64,000 nt of DNA, from positions 16,368,001 to 16,432,000 of the forward strand of contig OX344764.1 of the NCBI GenBank assembly GCA_947034895.1, read 5' to 3'. A program made the position numbers and the translations under genes. Below the pieces are notes generated by a model. It did not search any database and was not told the DNA's origin. It worked only from the letters and a program-made list of their open reading frames with translations. This document shows positions 35,513-48,904 of the stretch, one piece after another (within the stretch, counting starts at the first letter, position 1; the number at the start of each line of letters is the position of its first letter). The DNA is from Rhytidiadelphus loreus (Eukaryota; Streptophyta; Bryopsida; Hypnales; Hylocomiaceae).

Positions 35513-37424
35513 AGGAGAAAAAAAAGGTGATGGAGTAAATTTGTTGTAAATTTTACTCCCTCTATCTCACTAAAAAGCTCTAAATCAATGTACCACTAAA
35601 AAGCTCTATTTATTGATTTTGACTATTCAAAGAACAATTTCAATGTTGAAAGACCTTATGGGGGCAAGTTAAGCGATCAAAGACTCCTCAATGGGAATTC
35701 AAATAACTAGTGCTTCGATAAGATAGCCAAATTAGTTTTATAGTTCACACCGCCCAATGGGAATCTAGAGCAAACCATTTTAGAATTATGGCATATGGGT
35801 AAATCAATATCCAAATCAATCTCGCCTCAATCTCTAGTAATCCAATTTGTATTCCCAAATCACGATCTACTTGAATCCAAAGTGGCAATTCAAAAATTGA
35901 GAAAATAGGACTTAGTGTCTAGCTAAAGGTGTAGACAACATTCACAAGCTATGCTTAAATTAATATATATGATACTTTCCACACAAATTTGGGGGGCCAA
36001 AATGACAACTTCTAAATTGGGAAACTTGGCATAGATTTCTTGGGGATGTTCCAGGAGTGTTTGGCACAAAGACTAAAAATATAATTAATCCCTTCAGTTG
36101 CTAGAAAAAAAATTGAATTTTTTTAGTGGGATAGGAGTATTGGTAAGATAGATCATTCTATGTACATTCCCTTCTTGGCAATCTTTTCTACTAACTCGAA
36201 GGGAACAAATATCTCAAAGGAACTATGACATGGGGGGATATATGTTTGATGGAGCACATGTGAACTCATATTTGCATCAATCATTTATTATATTTATTTT
36301 AAAATTTAGAATATATCATTCAAACTTAATAATATCGTATCATGCACATAGTTGAATGACAAGTATCCCAAAACCAAGACCAACAATTACATATCCCTAC
36401 AACATCCACGAATGCCAAAATATACGTTCACCCTTTTGGAGATAAAATTGAAATTTTTGTTAATACCCAACACGTTTCCACTCAGTCTTAAGAAATTTTG
36501 AAGAGCCTTACCAACAGGCATGTCAGAATTGGCAAGCTTTGAAACATCTAGAAAATTTGAAGCCCTTATAACGAACAGGTATACCAAAATGAACTTAGTA
36601 CGTGTACACCGACCTGTCACGTACCCAATTTGAAGTGTACTCGACATGAGAGATTCTTGGGATATGTACTACGGGAATGTGCAATACAGTGCTCAGATTA
36701 GAGACAAGTTATCCCTTCATCCTACATTATTGTCAGTGCAGAAAATGCACAGTACATTCATTATAATTGTCACACAAACTTGTAATTAAATCTTGTTACA
36801 ATTGCAAGGAATCCCTGTTACTTACAATTGTACAGTTACAATGAGCTCAAGTAAGTTAATATCAAGCCTTTAGGTTGACTCAATATGATTGCCACAAGTT
36901 ATCTGGTTTGCGATAGTTTATTGGGTGTCCAGTTGGGTGCTCTTGAGAGGGCAAATTTCGCTGTCAGATTCTCACTGGTCAATTATAAAGCAACAAGGCG
37001 GAGCATGTGGGGATCCAAGAGTGAATAATTCGATCCAAAACAACGCAAGCTAAAAGGTAAGGTAAGGTAAAGTGATTTTGTGCAGGTAGAAAAAATGTAG
37101 TGGACAACATTGCAACATGACAGCCATTCAAGTGGACAACTGACTGGTGTATTTTCAAACATTTTCAAACATTTTCGAACATTTTCATACATCTTAGAAC
37201 GAAGGAAGCTCAGGGATACCAAGTTCACAACTTGTCTCATTCTACGAGGAGGCATGAAACGGAAGGCACTATCATCAACAAAGTGCAAAAGTGACAAATA
37301 AATTTATCACTTGTTCAACTAGTTCTGACATCTCCAATTATGCAATGGCCGCATTGTATGAGTGAAGGGGTCGTACACGGGCGAGCATTTCGCTCCACAA
37401 CTGACACTGAAGACAAGGATATGT
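35513..37424. other. Intergenic stretch, no gene supported
   Basis: Mostly AT-rich. A minus frame of 86 codons (36647-36387) and one of 104 codons (37297-36983) show no family; the second includes a short AAACATTTTC tandem array at about 37153-37190. Confidence 0.45.
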
Positions 37425-39006
37425 TTCATCCATCAAATGGATGGATGACGAATCCCCTTAAGTTCACTCGAGCACTCACAGGCGGTGAAATGACATGGGA
37501 ACGATCTGACGAACGATCCTCTGTATAGAAGGGAATTAGGGTTTGTGCCGAAACGAGCCGACGGTATTGATTTCAAGTTTCAAGTTACACGTTACTCTTC
37601 GTGTATTGATTCTGATCAAGCTTATGAAATTACGTTCTTATTATGAGAATTTGTTGATTTGGGTTCATTGAACACGTTAATGCTGTCAGTGATTTGCTTC
37701 TTTTGAAATGGTGGAGGGGTAGGAGCCAAAGGCAGCAGCTTCCAAGCTCTGCCCGGAGAAGCGCCAATCTCGTATCCTCCAGTCGGTTTTCAGTTTGGAG
37801 CTTCGACTTTCGGATGCTGCGAAGTTGGAATCGAGAGGTGTTGGTGATACCGCTTTAGAAAATGGAAATGAGCTCCGTGTTTCGAAGGAGAGCTGCGATG
37901 GCGAGGTAAGGATGGATTGACGTCGCCGTGATGTTTGACATTTTTGGGGGTGTCAAGGTATCCTGAAAAACGATGAAAAATAATCGTGTTATCTCGTCTC
38001 GAAGTTCTAGTTCAATATTAAATTTGAAAGTTTAAAAAATGTTTTCTCAATCTTTGGATGTGTACTTACTGCATAAATACAGATCTAGGGTCTTTACGAT
38101 TGAGACACGGATCGAAATGTGACACCCTAAAATCTTGCAGGACGAGTACATGTTGATTTTGAGGATGATCGCCTCTTCAATATGAGAACTTGTGTCAAGG
38201 CATCAATAAAACTTCGAATCCTTATAATTTTGGCATACAGTATCTCAATATTGTATTCTTTGTTGCATTAGAATACTCTTTGATTTGCTAAAAAGATTAT
38301 GTAAATATTTGAGCATTGTGATAATAGTAACTATGCTCAGTGCTTGCAGTGTAACTATTAAGCGAAGTTACCTTAATTTATACGGGATCGAAGACAACGC
38401 AGTGTAAGGCCATGAAAACGAAATTTAATCTGAGGAATGGAATAAATCTGAAGATTTCATTCTCTGGTAGCACTGTTCGGTGTTCCAATAATTCCCTCGT
38501 CCTGGTGCTTTGTTTGTTTCATTCTTGTTTTGCCTTTTGGCATCGCTACTTAATAGTCCGCTATTATTGGATTCCGTCAGTTTCGTGAGTAACGGTATTT
38601 TTGGCATGGATGGGTCAGACTGTCGAACAACGACTTTCAAATTTCTACGAGCTGCAGGCGCTGCTGAGTTTATTTTCAAGTCAGTTCCTTCCGATTATTA
38701 CGAGAGGACCTACGAACCTTCTAGGTGCTGCATCCGTGGACCATCTTTGCAAAAGCATCGTGATGGTGAGGGCTTTGGAGTCTTCATCTTCCATGTAGGC
38801 CTTATTCTCTAAATTCTTTTTATAGCCTTTGCGAGATTTTCAGTCATGCGTGTGATGGATCTGTGAAAACGAATACCTGAAGTAGCTAATCATCATTTCT
38901 TCTTTGGGAATTCAAATATAAAGGGCAGGGATAAAATAGACTCGTTGATCGATCCAGGAACTTTCTGCTCGATGAATTGCCTGCAATGGGCGTCTATGAA
39001 GTTCTG
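37425..39006 (+). pseudogene. Copy of the 5' part of the YbaK-domain gene, decayed
   Basis: Matches 57635-59186: promoter, exon 1, intron 1 and exon 2, introns retained, so this is a DNA duplication and not a retrocopy. In exon 1 the fifth codon is TAG (37720) where the intact gene has CAG. The exon-2 copy (38619-38765) has a 1-bp and an 11-bp deletion, together 12 bp, so frame is lost between them and then regained. Exons 3-6 are absent. It abuts the decayed COBRA copy 38 bp downstream. Confidence 0.9.
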
Positions 39007-39044
39007 ACATCTACACAAAACTGTAAAAAGTAGTCCTGACTTAC

Positions 39045-41225
39045 TGATATGGATTCACATTAATTTAGGGTTGCACGTCTTGAAATGTGTCAAAGTAGTG
39101 GAATGCTGCCTATTTAATGATGTGGACGTTTAACCTCTTGGACATCACGTAACCTCTCCGCCAAATGAAATAGCTCAAGCTAGACAATCAAATCTTGGCT
39201 TGGAGATCTGGGACTCTCTCAAAGAGATTTGAAGATCTGGGGCTCGTGGGGAGAACCTGGGGGTTATATCTCTGAACGAGCCTCTCTGTTTCCTTCTGCC
39301 GTGAGGGTACGTCATGTGGCAATGAAAGCGACACGAGATGGTTCTGAAATCCATTGAGGACCTGATCCTGACCCCGGCCTGTTTCCAACAACAACTTATT
39401 TCTTCTAGTATTTTCACTTTGTTAACTCAATTAGCAACCATTGGGTGTAAGGTAGCAAGACTTGGCTAATTTGGGGAACTGCCGTTGGGTTAACCCAAGT
39501 TATACCCATCGGCAGTTCACTCCACAACGTTCCACTATATGGTGATGTTTCCATTGGGATCCATTTTATCAAATTCCATATCTGCACAACGTACACACTA
39601 GAAATTAACGACACAATATGAGTAAACTTGTTGTTTGTGATATTGCTAATTAGACAGCACCAACTTCAAAGTACTGAAACTTACGAAGATTGTGAACGGC
39701 GTCCATACCGACACATTGGAAGGTAGCAAGCAAAACCAGTGCAACGTACAGAGACTCTGAAGCAGTACACTCTCGAAATCCCCATTGCGATTCAACCGTG
39801 AATTCGCGTCACACAAAAGCTCTTGTTCTAAAAGAGCAACCACTTCAAATTGCAAGCAACTATTGCAGCATTGATTTTTCTTCCCTCCTCCCACCTGCCA
39901 TAGTTAGCATCTAATCAGATTTAAAACGAGTTCATGCCACATCGAACCTCTACAACAATAGTCTCCCATTTCAGAAAATCTCAACCTTAAATCTCCGCGA
40001 TGCCGAGAAACGTCAGAGTTAGTACACATTAACACCAGCAAGTTATATTAAAATTCTGAAGCTTTAGCACCAGATTTGTTCGCTTACCTTCTACAAATCC
40101 TTCACAGGAGCTAGCTTTCATGATCCGTACTGGTTCCCCAGAACTCACCATTGCCTTGTCATTGCTGTGAGACCAACCTTCACCAGCACGAAGAGCACAA
40201 CCTGAAACTCAAAACAGTGTCAAAAGTGAAGAAACTAACTCTTCCTAACGTAACTGCAGATCTTTCCGAAAGCTTCAAGATTCGGCTGCTACACCCTGAA
40301 GCTGAACTGCAACGGCCACACCACACAGTGCCGAAACTTTCAATGTACTGTACGTTACAGGAACCTTTGCAATACCATGGCCAAAAGCTTAACTCTGAGT
40401 ACCTCTGGCCGACCCAGCTCCCAAAACAGTAGTATATAGCGTGAGACCTCGATCGGGTGCTAACGAAAATTAAACTTCTATTGCTGCAAACGGTGAGAGG
40501 GAGCTATTGAGAAGCTCGGAGCAAGCTCACTAGAAGCTGGCATCAGGGGCAAGGCTTGGGTAGTTTAGTTGCCTTAGGACCATTTCACACTATGGCCATC
40601 CAAGTCGAGAGGCTATGGCATTGAGTGGCCAAAGAAATGAGCAATAAATAGGCAATAAATAATAGGAATTGGAGCCTTTGGCCGGCCATAGTGTGAAGCC
40701 TCCAAAGGCCAAGCCCCAAAGTCCAAACCCTTGGCAATGAACTTCCACAGCCTCTTAACTTGGACAACCATAGTGTAAAGCCTCCAAAGGCCAAGCCCAA
40801 AGTTCAAACTCTTAGTAATGAACTCCCACCTACCAATCTATTGTAATGGTTGAGATCTTGTCATAAGTTGATGGTCTCTTGACCATAGTTTGGGCATTCA
40901 TTTCTAGCCGACCTAAACTTCCTTTGAGAGTTCATCGCCATGTAGACAATTTATTGCCATGTAGGTAGTTGGAGGGTGATGGCTTTTGGACTTGTGCCTT
41001 CTAGTGTGAAGGGTTAAGAGGCCGAACTTTGGATTTCTTGAAATTTGATTGGTGGAAACCCACGGCCTCTCAACCTTCGACCGTAGTGTGAAGTGGCCCT
41101 TAGATAGTTCCCATTGCAATCAAATGGAGCTGACAAAGTACGATGGTGTCATGAATAAGGTATATCATTGTGGACTTTGACCTTTCCCTACGACTCTCAG
41201 TCAAAAGGTGGTATCAACTTCATTA
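39045..41225 (-). pseudogene. Copy of the 5' part of the COBRA gene, decayed
   Basis: Matches about 32190-34370 (upstream region, exon 1, intron 1, exon 2, part of intron 2), with the repeat tail of intron 2 deleted. In the exon-2 copy (39585-39505) AAG has become TAG and TGG has become TGA inside the DPNGNITIKWDVVEW stretch. The exon-1 copy has about 10 extra bases, shifting the frame in the signal peptide. Exons 3-6 are missing. A 523-bp MITE later entered the upstream part. Confidence 0.92.
40577..41099. mobile_element. Tourist-like MITE (PIF/Harbinger type)
   Basis: Left end GGACCATTTCACACTATGGCC; right end, inverted, GGGCCACTTCACACTACGGTC. It is flanked by TTA on both sides (40574-40576, 41100-41102), the PIF/Harbinger target. 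The paralogous sequence near 34207-34215 lacks the insert. Inside are two copies of an 81-bp unit with GTGTAAAGCCTCCAAAGGCC (40688 and 40769). Non-coding. Confidence 0.85.
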
Positions 41226-42310
41226 AGTAAGGTAGACAAGCCTATTGTCACCTTGATTCACAATCTGAATATCTTGGGGCCAACTCCAAGAGGGCTACAT
41301 ATTTTTCAAAGGTGTGCGCTTATTTTACAAATCAAACCCAAGTGGAATTATAATTTTCCCATGAAAATTGAAAGTTTTGTAAATTTTTGAAATGATTTGC
41401 CTTGAAATTACAAACCGCCCAAAGAGTGGAGTCTTAAACGTCCGTAAACAACCCACAATTGCCTTTCCATATATCTAATGGCACTTAAGTATTCACCAAT
41501 AAAGGATTGACATGTTACCCCTTCAGTTGTTGACATTAATGCATTGATTTTGTTAAAAAATGAATGAATTAGAATGATTTTTGTGGTAGAATTGGGGCCA
41601 AAAGTAGGATGATTGATGGAATTAGGTAGTTGGCAGAAATGGGCCAGTCTACATTAAGTAGAATTAAGTTGGTCTTCATTTAAGGTAGGATTACTTTAAA
41701 TTGATCAAATTTCTTTGACGAGCATTGTTGAGTGTTGGGATGCACTCATTTATTAATCACATAAAAGACAAATTACAACAAAATTAGGTGAAATCCAAGA
41801 ATGATATTTGATTATAGTATACAAAGGTCAAAAGTTCAATTGGTAGATTTTCTAAAACTATGCACTATTTCCAATGTTCACACTTTCAAGAGATTGCAAC
41901 AAACATCTAATTTTTTTTTGTTTTTCTTAGAGCTTGCTTATAGGAACATGCTCGGATTTAAGTGATCCTACCTTATCGGAGTTGGGGTACTAGCATTGCT
42001 CTTGCTTCCATTGTATAACAAAGATGGTGGAAGCGTTCTAGTATCATAAAACCATAAAAACAAATACTACTTACTAAATCATAGTAAGGGTGACTGAAGC
42101 CACGACCAAAATAAAAGTAAAAATAATTTTCTAATTTTCTAATTCATAAAAACTTCCAAATTCAATACCTTTCACACCATATGAAAATGTCATGACCAGC
42201 TGCTAGTACTGATGGCCATTTGACTACGTTATAATACCATGGGGCCAAATTTTGGCTACTTACCAACTCTGCAGTGTAAATGCAGCTTTTCTTTAGCAGG
42301 TGTGGAACGG
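41226..42310. other. Intergenic stretch, no gene seen
   Basis: AT-rich, no supportable coding or repeat border. The last 200 bp may contain upstream control sequence of the next gene. Confidence 0.45.
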
Positions 42311-42312
42311 GT

Positions 42313-42321
42313 TATTATATA
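42313..42321 (+). promoter_or_regulatory. Probable TATA box
   Basis: TTATTATATAACC about 310 bp before the proposed start codon at 42632; GC-richer sequence follows (leader), as expected for a plant Pol II promoter. Confidence 0.4.
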
Positions 42322-42631
42322 ACCCACTTCACGCGAAACTGACGGAACGTCCTACGCCGCGTCCGCCATTTAAACATTCCTCTCGCTTCGGAACCAGCAG
42401 CAAGACCGATCGACTCACATTTTCTTTACAATTACACGAAGAAGCTGCATTCGATCTCTTCAGTATCATTGAAGTTTTTACGGTTCCTAAGATTAGTAGT
42501 TTATCATAGATTTTTACAGATTGAAAGGAAATCGAAGTCAAGCTTGCATGCATTTCGCGATTGAGTCTATGTGCAGTAATGTTCACATTAATTTCTTGCA
42601 GAGACAGGCTGCCCACAGTTTGATCCAACCG

Positions 42632-45600
42632 ATGAAGCACATTGAATGTCCAAGTGTGGTGAGCAATCTTATTGCAGCTCTGTTTGTTGTGTGTCTGCTG
42701 CACAAATTTTCTTGCGTTTCGCTCTTGGGGTTAATTTCCTTGTGAAGGTCGTTAATGCATTGAATCAATTTCGTGCAGGTTTTCAAAACACGGCTTTTGT
42801 TAATGTTTTGGGTTACCATGCTTTCTTTCGGCTCTCGTTCAATTCAATCTCGTGTTACCTTAGCCCCACTCTTCATGTGACCTACTGGGATTATGTACCC
42901 TAGGTTCCTGAAATCTTTCGTCGTCCTTGATAACTTACAGCAACAACTATCCCTTCTTGCGATATTCCCGTCTATGTGAAGAGGCTATAGCTCGGTGAAA
43001 TAGTTTAGGGTCATCGTGAAACTTCGAGACGATTGACAACTGAGAATGTACAAGAGTATTTTGAGAAACACATGCAGCAACTGACGCTGGCGGAAAATTT
43101 CAAGAGAAGGTCTGGGGTCCCTTACTCTTCAGTAGGAGCTCCCCTCAGATGTGGTAGCACGCACTGTCTTCTGAATAGTTTAATATACGCCCAACAGTCT
43201 CTAATTATACATTCTTCGCATGCTGTATGATGTTTTTATACAGCATTCTGATGATTGAGCAGCTTGAATTGTCTTCTTCAACAAATCTTTGTGAGTGAAT
43301 TTTCCTAATTCTTGAAGTGACGATGACCCGGGCGAAAGTGAAGATCACACCGCTGGGGAGGAAGATACAGTCCAGCAATAGGCAACGTTCCAGCGGGGGG
43401 CCCAACAAAAAGGGCTGCAAGGATCACGGAAGCTGGGACCGCGACGCCGAGAATTGTCCCCCGAACCTCGATTTTAATGTGATCGAGGAAATCGCCAACG
43501 GAGTGGAGAAGATGATACTGTCTTGGTCTCATCTTGACGAAGATGAGCAAATGCACAAGGCAAGCACTCTGGTGGATGGAAAATTGGCCCCAGAGAAAGA
43601 CTCTCTCTCGATATTGTGGAAGTTGCCAGAGGAAAATAAGGTAATTGCAGATTCTTTCTTTAATTCAACTGCTGTTCTATGTGATGAGACTCTGGAATGG
43701 GAAGGGCCGGGGAGTCCTTCAACAGGATAACTGTAACAAGAATATATTCGTGTTACAGTGACCCACAATTCGACGTGGGCAAGCTTCAAGATTTTCCACA
43801 GTGGAAAGGAGCCTTAATTCATGGAAACCAAAGGGTCCCCTGCCTTGAAGATCAAGAATGTTCTGAGAAAAGTAGGGTCATTGTGAAATCATTCGAAAAG
43901 TGAGGATTATCTTAGAGCATCGCGATGTTCATCCTTATACAATAGCATATAGTCTATTTGTATTATGCTGTGACGTATGGCTGTGGCTAGCTGAGCAGGT
44001 CTCCCCTGGCAATACACGATCTCGGAAGAAGGAGAGTTCTGAGGAATTTTGCGTGGAATCGGAGACCATGAGCGACGTTTCCTTACCAAAACAGATTCAG
44101 ACAAGTCCTGAAGAGACGGCAGCGACGGCTGATTTGTCCGGCAGCGTCACCACTGAGATATCTGTAGATGGAAGTTGCCCTGGAGGAGGAATGGGGCATG
44201 CTATCAGCAAGCTTGTAACGGAGGCAGTAAAACAGAGGTTCAGCATATTCTTTCTCCTAACCAACTGGGTCACATCTTCTCACTAAGAACACCCAAACTT
44301 CTCGAATGACATTGATTCGAGCAGAAATGGGCTTCTAAGTGCGCTCACACTTGTTCACAGCTTCACATGTGGAAGTTGCCCCATCAGATGTGTATTCAAC
44401 GTAACATATCCAAGGAATGTGTAATTACAGAGTATAATTACAGAGTGTGTCAATAGAGTAAGTTGAGTGTAGGCTAGCTTTCTTTTCAGTGAAATCTTCG
44501 GATGTTGGCAGAAGCTGCTCATAATTCAATCAGTGTGTGATATGCCAGTGGTCCGATGATGACGGGCGATGCACAAACTGAGAAGACGTTGACAAAGACT
44601 GCTACATATTGGTACTTGGAAGCGAGCAAAGTTCCTGTAGAAAACACTGTCTGCGCTGAAGAAACAAGTGGTCTTCATAGCACAAGTGCAGGCAACAACC
44701 CAGACCCAGAGTCGACGTCGCCTTCACAGAGTCTTCATCCAAATCGGTCTCGTGAGTCCAGTCAACTTTCTCGCAAAGAGGTTTCCGTCTCAGGGAAATC
44801 TTGCAATACTCATTCCTCGCCCCGGACTCCTCCAATTAGTGAGAGATCAGTGAAGCGAATGCAATGTCAGGAGGAAAGCTCCCACAAAAAGCTCCAGCTA
44901 TCTGTGAGCAAGAAAACAAGGTTGTCTGAGAAGGTAAAGTACAGTCATCCCCTGTGCCAAGAGTTCTTAAAAGAGGTAATGATTTGAGAGCAACGGACAT
45001 TTGAAATTCTAGACTCCAACTAAGACGCAAGGTTTCTTTCAACTGACTTGCGTCCATTTTCACGAGTGGACGATGGATTGTTCATTGAAGAAAACCAGAA
45101 GGAAAACTCCCCTCCCCCCAAATATGGCCATGTTAAACCCTGCCAATCTTACGGCAGTTTCAACGTAAACCCTGCCAATTGCAATAGGACTAGGGTTTCT
45201 AGAACACTGTTGGGAGCTAGTGGGTTTTCTACAACTTCATAAGCACCGACTTTTGTCCCTGGCAGGCAACAACAGTGCCAATCAGCGGAGCAAGCTACTC
45301 GGAGGATGAAGATTGTATGAAGAGCCCAAGGAGCGATTGCTCTCTGTTGGATCTGACATCAAATTCCAGCTGGAATGATCCTCTAGTCGGGAGTCCGATT
45401 CGAAAGCCTTCGACTCTTCCGATGGATGGAGCGCACATCGAAGAGTTTGGTCCGTGGGACAATGTTTCTGGTCATGCACCAGTCATTGTTTCACATGTCA
45501 CGGCAAGGCCTGATTCAGATTTGGGTCAGTACTTGTCTAAACTTAAATCACCATTAGTTTTCTAGTTACACAGTTGTAGATTCTGCCACAGTAATTATCC

Positions 45601-48354
45601 GTCCATTTGAGTGATCCTGCTTTGATAGATACGAATTTTTTCTATGTGGGTGGGCCTCCACGTTGAAATCGTCCCTTCTTGGCGGTTCGCATGTAATCTT
45701 GATGCAGAAAGGTAAAGAGTGGCATATGTACTGACGTTAGATTGCTTTTTTGTAAAGAGAATTGCACCAAAGAGAAGACGAGCTTCGTCTCTTTCAAGTT
45801 ATGGAAGGCAAACAAACAGAGCGAGTCCGGGCTCGAAGGCAATGGTGAAATTGGATTAAATGACGAGGAATCGCGTCAGTCAGTACCTCAAGGCTCGACC
45901 GACGATCATGATGGGCAACATTGTGGGGTCACTGGAGAGAACGTAATTGCTCCTCAAACATCTGATCTGGTGATTATTCCTTCACTGCATTAAACTTCTT
46001 CTCGCTGTAGCACCCTTTCGTGTTGCTCAGCGACATGGATCCTTCTCTGAACTACGTTTCCCGGTCGCTTATTTGGTTCACTGATCTGCAAGGGTGTGAA
46101 GCACGAGGTCTCTGCTTGACTGCTGCTACAATTTAGATCACAGACTAGATGTGTTGATCCTTCTGCGTTTTTGATGTCCATCTATGTTAGTCAATATGTG
46201 ATGTGGAGGGAAACGATGATGCAACTATGCAGCTATGCACCGGTGACAAGAGTACAGCGGAGATGGAGGAGCTGCAAATTGCGTTGCTGGAGTGTGCAAC
46301 TGAGTATGAAATCAAGGTTTGCTGTGTTTATTCATTCTACTGCTCAAATAGTTGAAGAAACAATATCAATTACATATTGGGCTTTACATCTTGATGATCG
46401 CCTCTCCATTTCATTCCAAGAAACCATTCGGCTCGTGTATATTTGATGGCTTCAGACAATTGAGATGAAGATGAAGCTGAAAAGCATCAAAAACTTGAAG
46501 GGTGAGCCATTGCTATTAGATCCTCAGCCGATTACCTTCGCCGACGTGTCAGATGTTTCTGTCTGCGGTGCCAACAAGCTAACTGGCGTGGCATGCACGG
46601 TACTGATAGAGATCTAAATCATTGAATTTTCCTAATCCAATTGTGATGATTCCGCTTACTTTTCGAAACTGAGTCCACAGTACGAATTTTCTGGTTCATT
46701 AGTCCCATTTCAGTTTCTTTTACCTTACACAGGACCCACTTCCTGAAGTCGAGATGCAACAACTGGAGAGGGCGAAGAGGCAAGTATACAAGCTGCGGCA
46801 TCAAAAAGGGTGCCTGTCTAAGGAGCTGGGGGATCTGAAGAAGAAAGAGAGGTATGCAGTGTGCCATTGACTTCGTCTGCTGAAGAACCCTTGTCTCATT
46901 GAAATGAATCCAGAGAAGTGCTTTGGTTTGTATCATGTTTGTCACGTCCACAGTAACAATTGTAGGACGAATTGGTCTTCAGGCAGTTCGAGCTTCAGAA
47001 GAAGAGCTTAGATGCTGCATTACATAAGTTGGACCGCCTTGAGTGGTATGTTCTCCAAACTACATGTGGTCACCGTTCACTAAAATCTGCTAAAATCGTG
47101 ATACATTGCGGAAATGTACTGAACATTTCATAATCAGAGTGGCCTTATGCATTGTAAATGGATGTGGTTTCACGCAACACTGTGCTAAGGTGTACTACTT
47201 CGTAGCATACAATTATTCGTGCCTTTGATTTCTCATTTAGCCAATGTTATGTCAACAATTGCCCTTTTAACAAAACACAGTGAAGCTGCTTTGGGGGATT
47301 GGGATATAGGGAGATGATGAAGAAAGAACAGGAAGTGGAAGAGTGGCAGCTACGGCAAAGGCATGCTGAGGCCCAGCTCCAAGACTCGGTGATGGAGTTG
47401 CAAAGGTTGACTACCCTGGGCGACATTACAGACCTGCCCATGGACACGGCTTCCTTGCTCTCTCTGCTCCCTACTTTACGTGGCTTTGTTCAGACTCTAG
47501 CTCAAAAGGTGCTTATTTACAGCTCTTCTCCAACAGCTTGAGATTCTAATTAGTAGTAATACAGGCGTACAAGACCGTAGAAAGCCAAACATTGCCTCTT
47601 GTTCTTGGTCATGGTGTCCGAACTGGAAGATCTATCCTATTAGAGAACCCACTCCTCTATGGTGGTTTAAGAACGCTAGTTACATTACTCATCGGAAAGT
47701 TTACGTAAGAAACTGCCTTAAATCTCTTTAGAATTGGGCGGGAGTAATGCAGCTAGTTTGCATTTTGGAGGACAGGTTTTCTACCAGCAATGTCGGGTCA
47801 TTCTGAACCTAATGTTTGGGATGCAGTGTGTGTGTGTGTACCAGTCAATAGGCATGGACGGTGAGTTGATGCATAACAATTGTATGGTGTTCATTGATGT
47901 ATGATTGGCAGGACACTGGCGGAGGATACTATAATGACGACCAATCCCAGCAAGACGAATCTCTCTGTGATTCCACTCACGTTGATGAAATCGTCAGCAA
48001 TTTGATGCACGAGATTCAGGGTTTGCAGTATGAGCTAACTGGGATTCTATCTCAGAATGGGAATGTCTGTGAAGAACCGAAACCCAAAGTACTCTATTCT
48101 TCTCATTCCTTTCATTCTTTGTTGCTTTTCTGGCATCTCTTTCTTCAGGGGCCATCAGATTTTCGTATCTCACCATCTCACTTTTCATGTAGGTTTGGAA
48201 AATCCAAGCTCTATCTAAGAAAAACTAACGACTAGTTTTCTGTTTGCAGAAGAGTGCCCAGAAGCAACCTTACGTCACAAATAAACCTACAACAAGGCCC
48301 TCCCCCCGGCTTCCAAGGGACCGGTATCCATATCCAAGACTGAGTGCAGCCTGA
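42632..48354 (+). CDS. Large multi-exon coiled-coil protein, family unknown
   Basis: I do not recognise it. The 3' half joins cleanly in phase: exons 44549-44975, 45266 to about 45525, 45758-45969, 46191-46316, 46456-46599, 46733-46851, 46983-47045, 47286 (or 47310)-47508, 47912-48088, 48250-48354, ending in TGA. The 5' half is tentative: 42632-42658, 43045-43153, 43318-43640, one around 43715-43899 and one from 43999 to 44237; phases around 43640-43999 do not close. A further exon may lie at 45067-45240. The protein begins MKHIECPSV, has an acidic patch (SWSHLDEDEQMHKAS), long Ser-rich stretches, then heptad-like helices (MEELQIALLECATEYEIK, EVEMQQLERAKRQVYKL, MMKKEQEVEEWQLRQRHAEA, VSNLMHEIQGLQYELTG), and a basic Pro-rich tail (RPSPRLPRDRYPYPRL). 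A scaffold-type role is only a guess. Confidence 0.6.
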
Positions 48355-48904
48355 CATGATATCCTGAAGGGAGTCGAGATCCTATTCATTACCAACAATG
48401 GCTGAACCTATTGGAGCGCAGCCGGGTCAAAAAACTCAATCAGAGAGGTAAGCAAGCCAAGACGGACTCTAACAATTCACTTCACTAAAATGTGCAATTA
48501 CTGCGCGCACCACTATTTACAAAGACGCTACTTTTTCTACCAAAGAAAAATCTACATGAATGGAAGAAGTCCTAAGCTTCTGAAAAAATCCAACATATTT
48601 AAAGAAATCTTAAACAATTTGAAGTGTTAACAACCCACAGTAATTGCACAGCTTTGTGCAGAGGTCAACAAAGAAGTTTGGATTGGCCATTTCGTCGCAG
48701 CAAACTGACAAATATTTTCGAGCAATGAATCACTTCTTATTTATTCCTGCACTTGACTGAAACGACAATGAGGAATCTCTAGTTGACTGATCCATATTAG
48801 AAGTATAATTATTAACATTCATCTCCGAGCTTTTGCCAACTCATAGATGATCAACTCCTAATCCTTTACTCCAAAATATTGTAGAATGTAGGTGGCCTCT
48901 TTCG
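48355..48904. other. 3' flanks of two convergent units
   Basis: Between the stop of the coiled-coil gene and the stop of the amidase remnant; expected to hold both 3' ends. Nothing else seen. Confidence 0.4.

Noticed and set aside
36387..37297. Minus frames of 86 and 104 codons
   Set aside because: No family, no splice partners, and one is built partly on a simple tandem repeat.
37425..38765. Second working YbaK gene
   Set aside because: Stop at codon 5, small deletions in exon 2, and exons 3-6 absent.
43318..43380. Acidic frame SDDDPGESEDHTAGEED in the coiled-coil gene
   Set aside because: It meets TAG at 43378. A join using the donor at 43154 gives the longer open frame without a stop.
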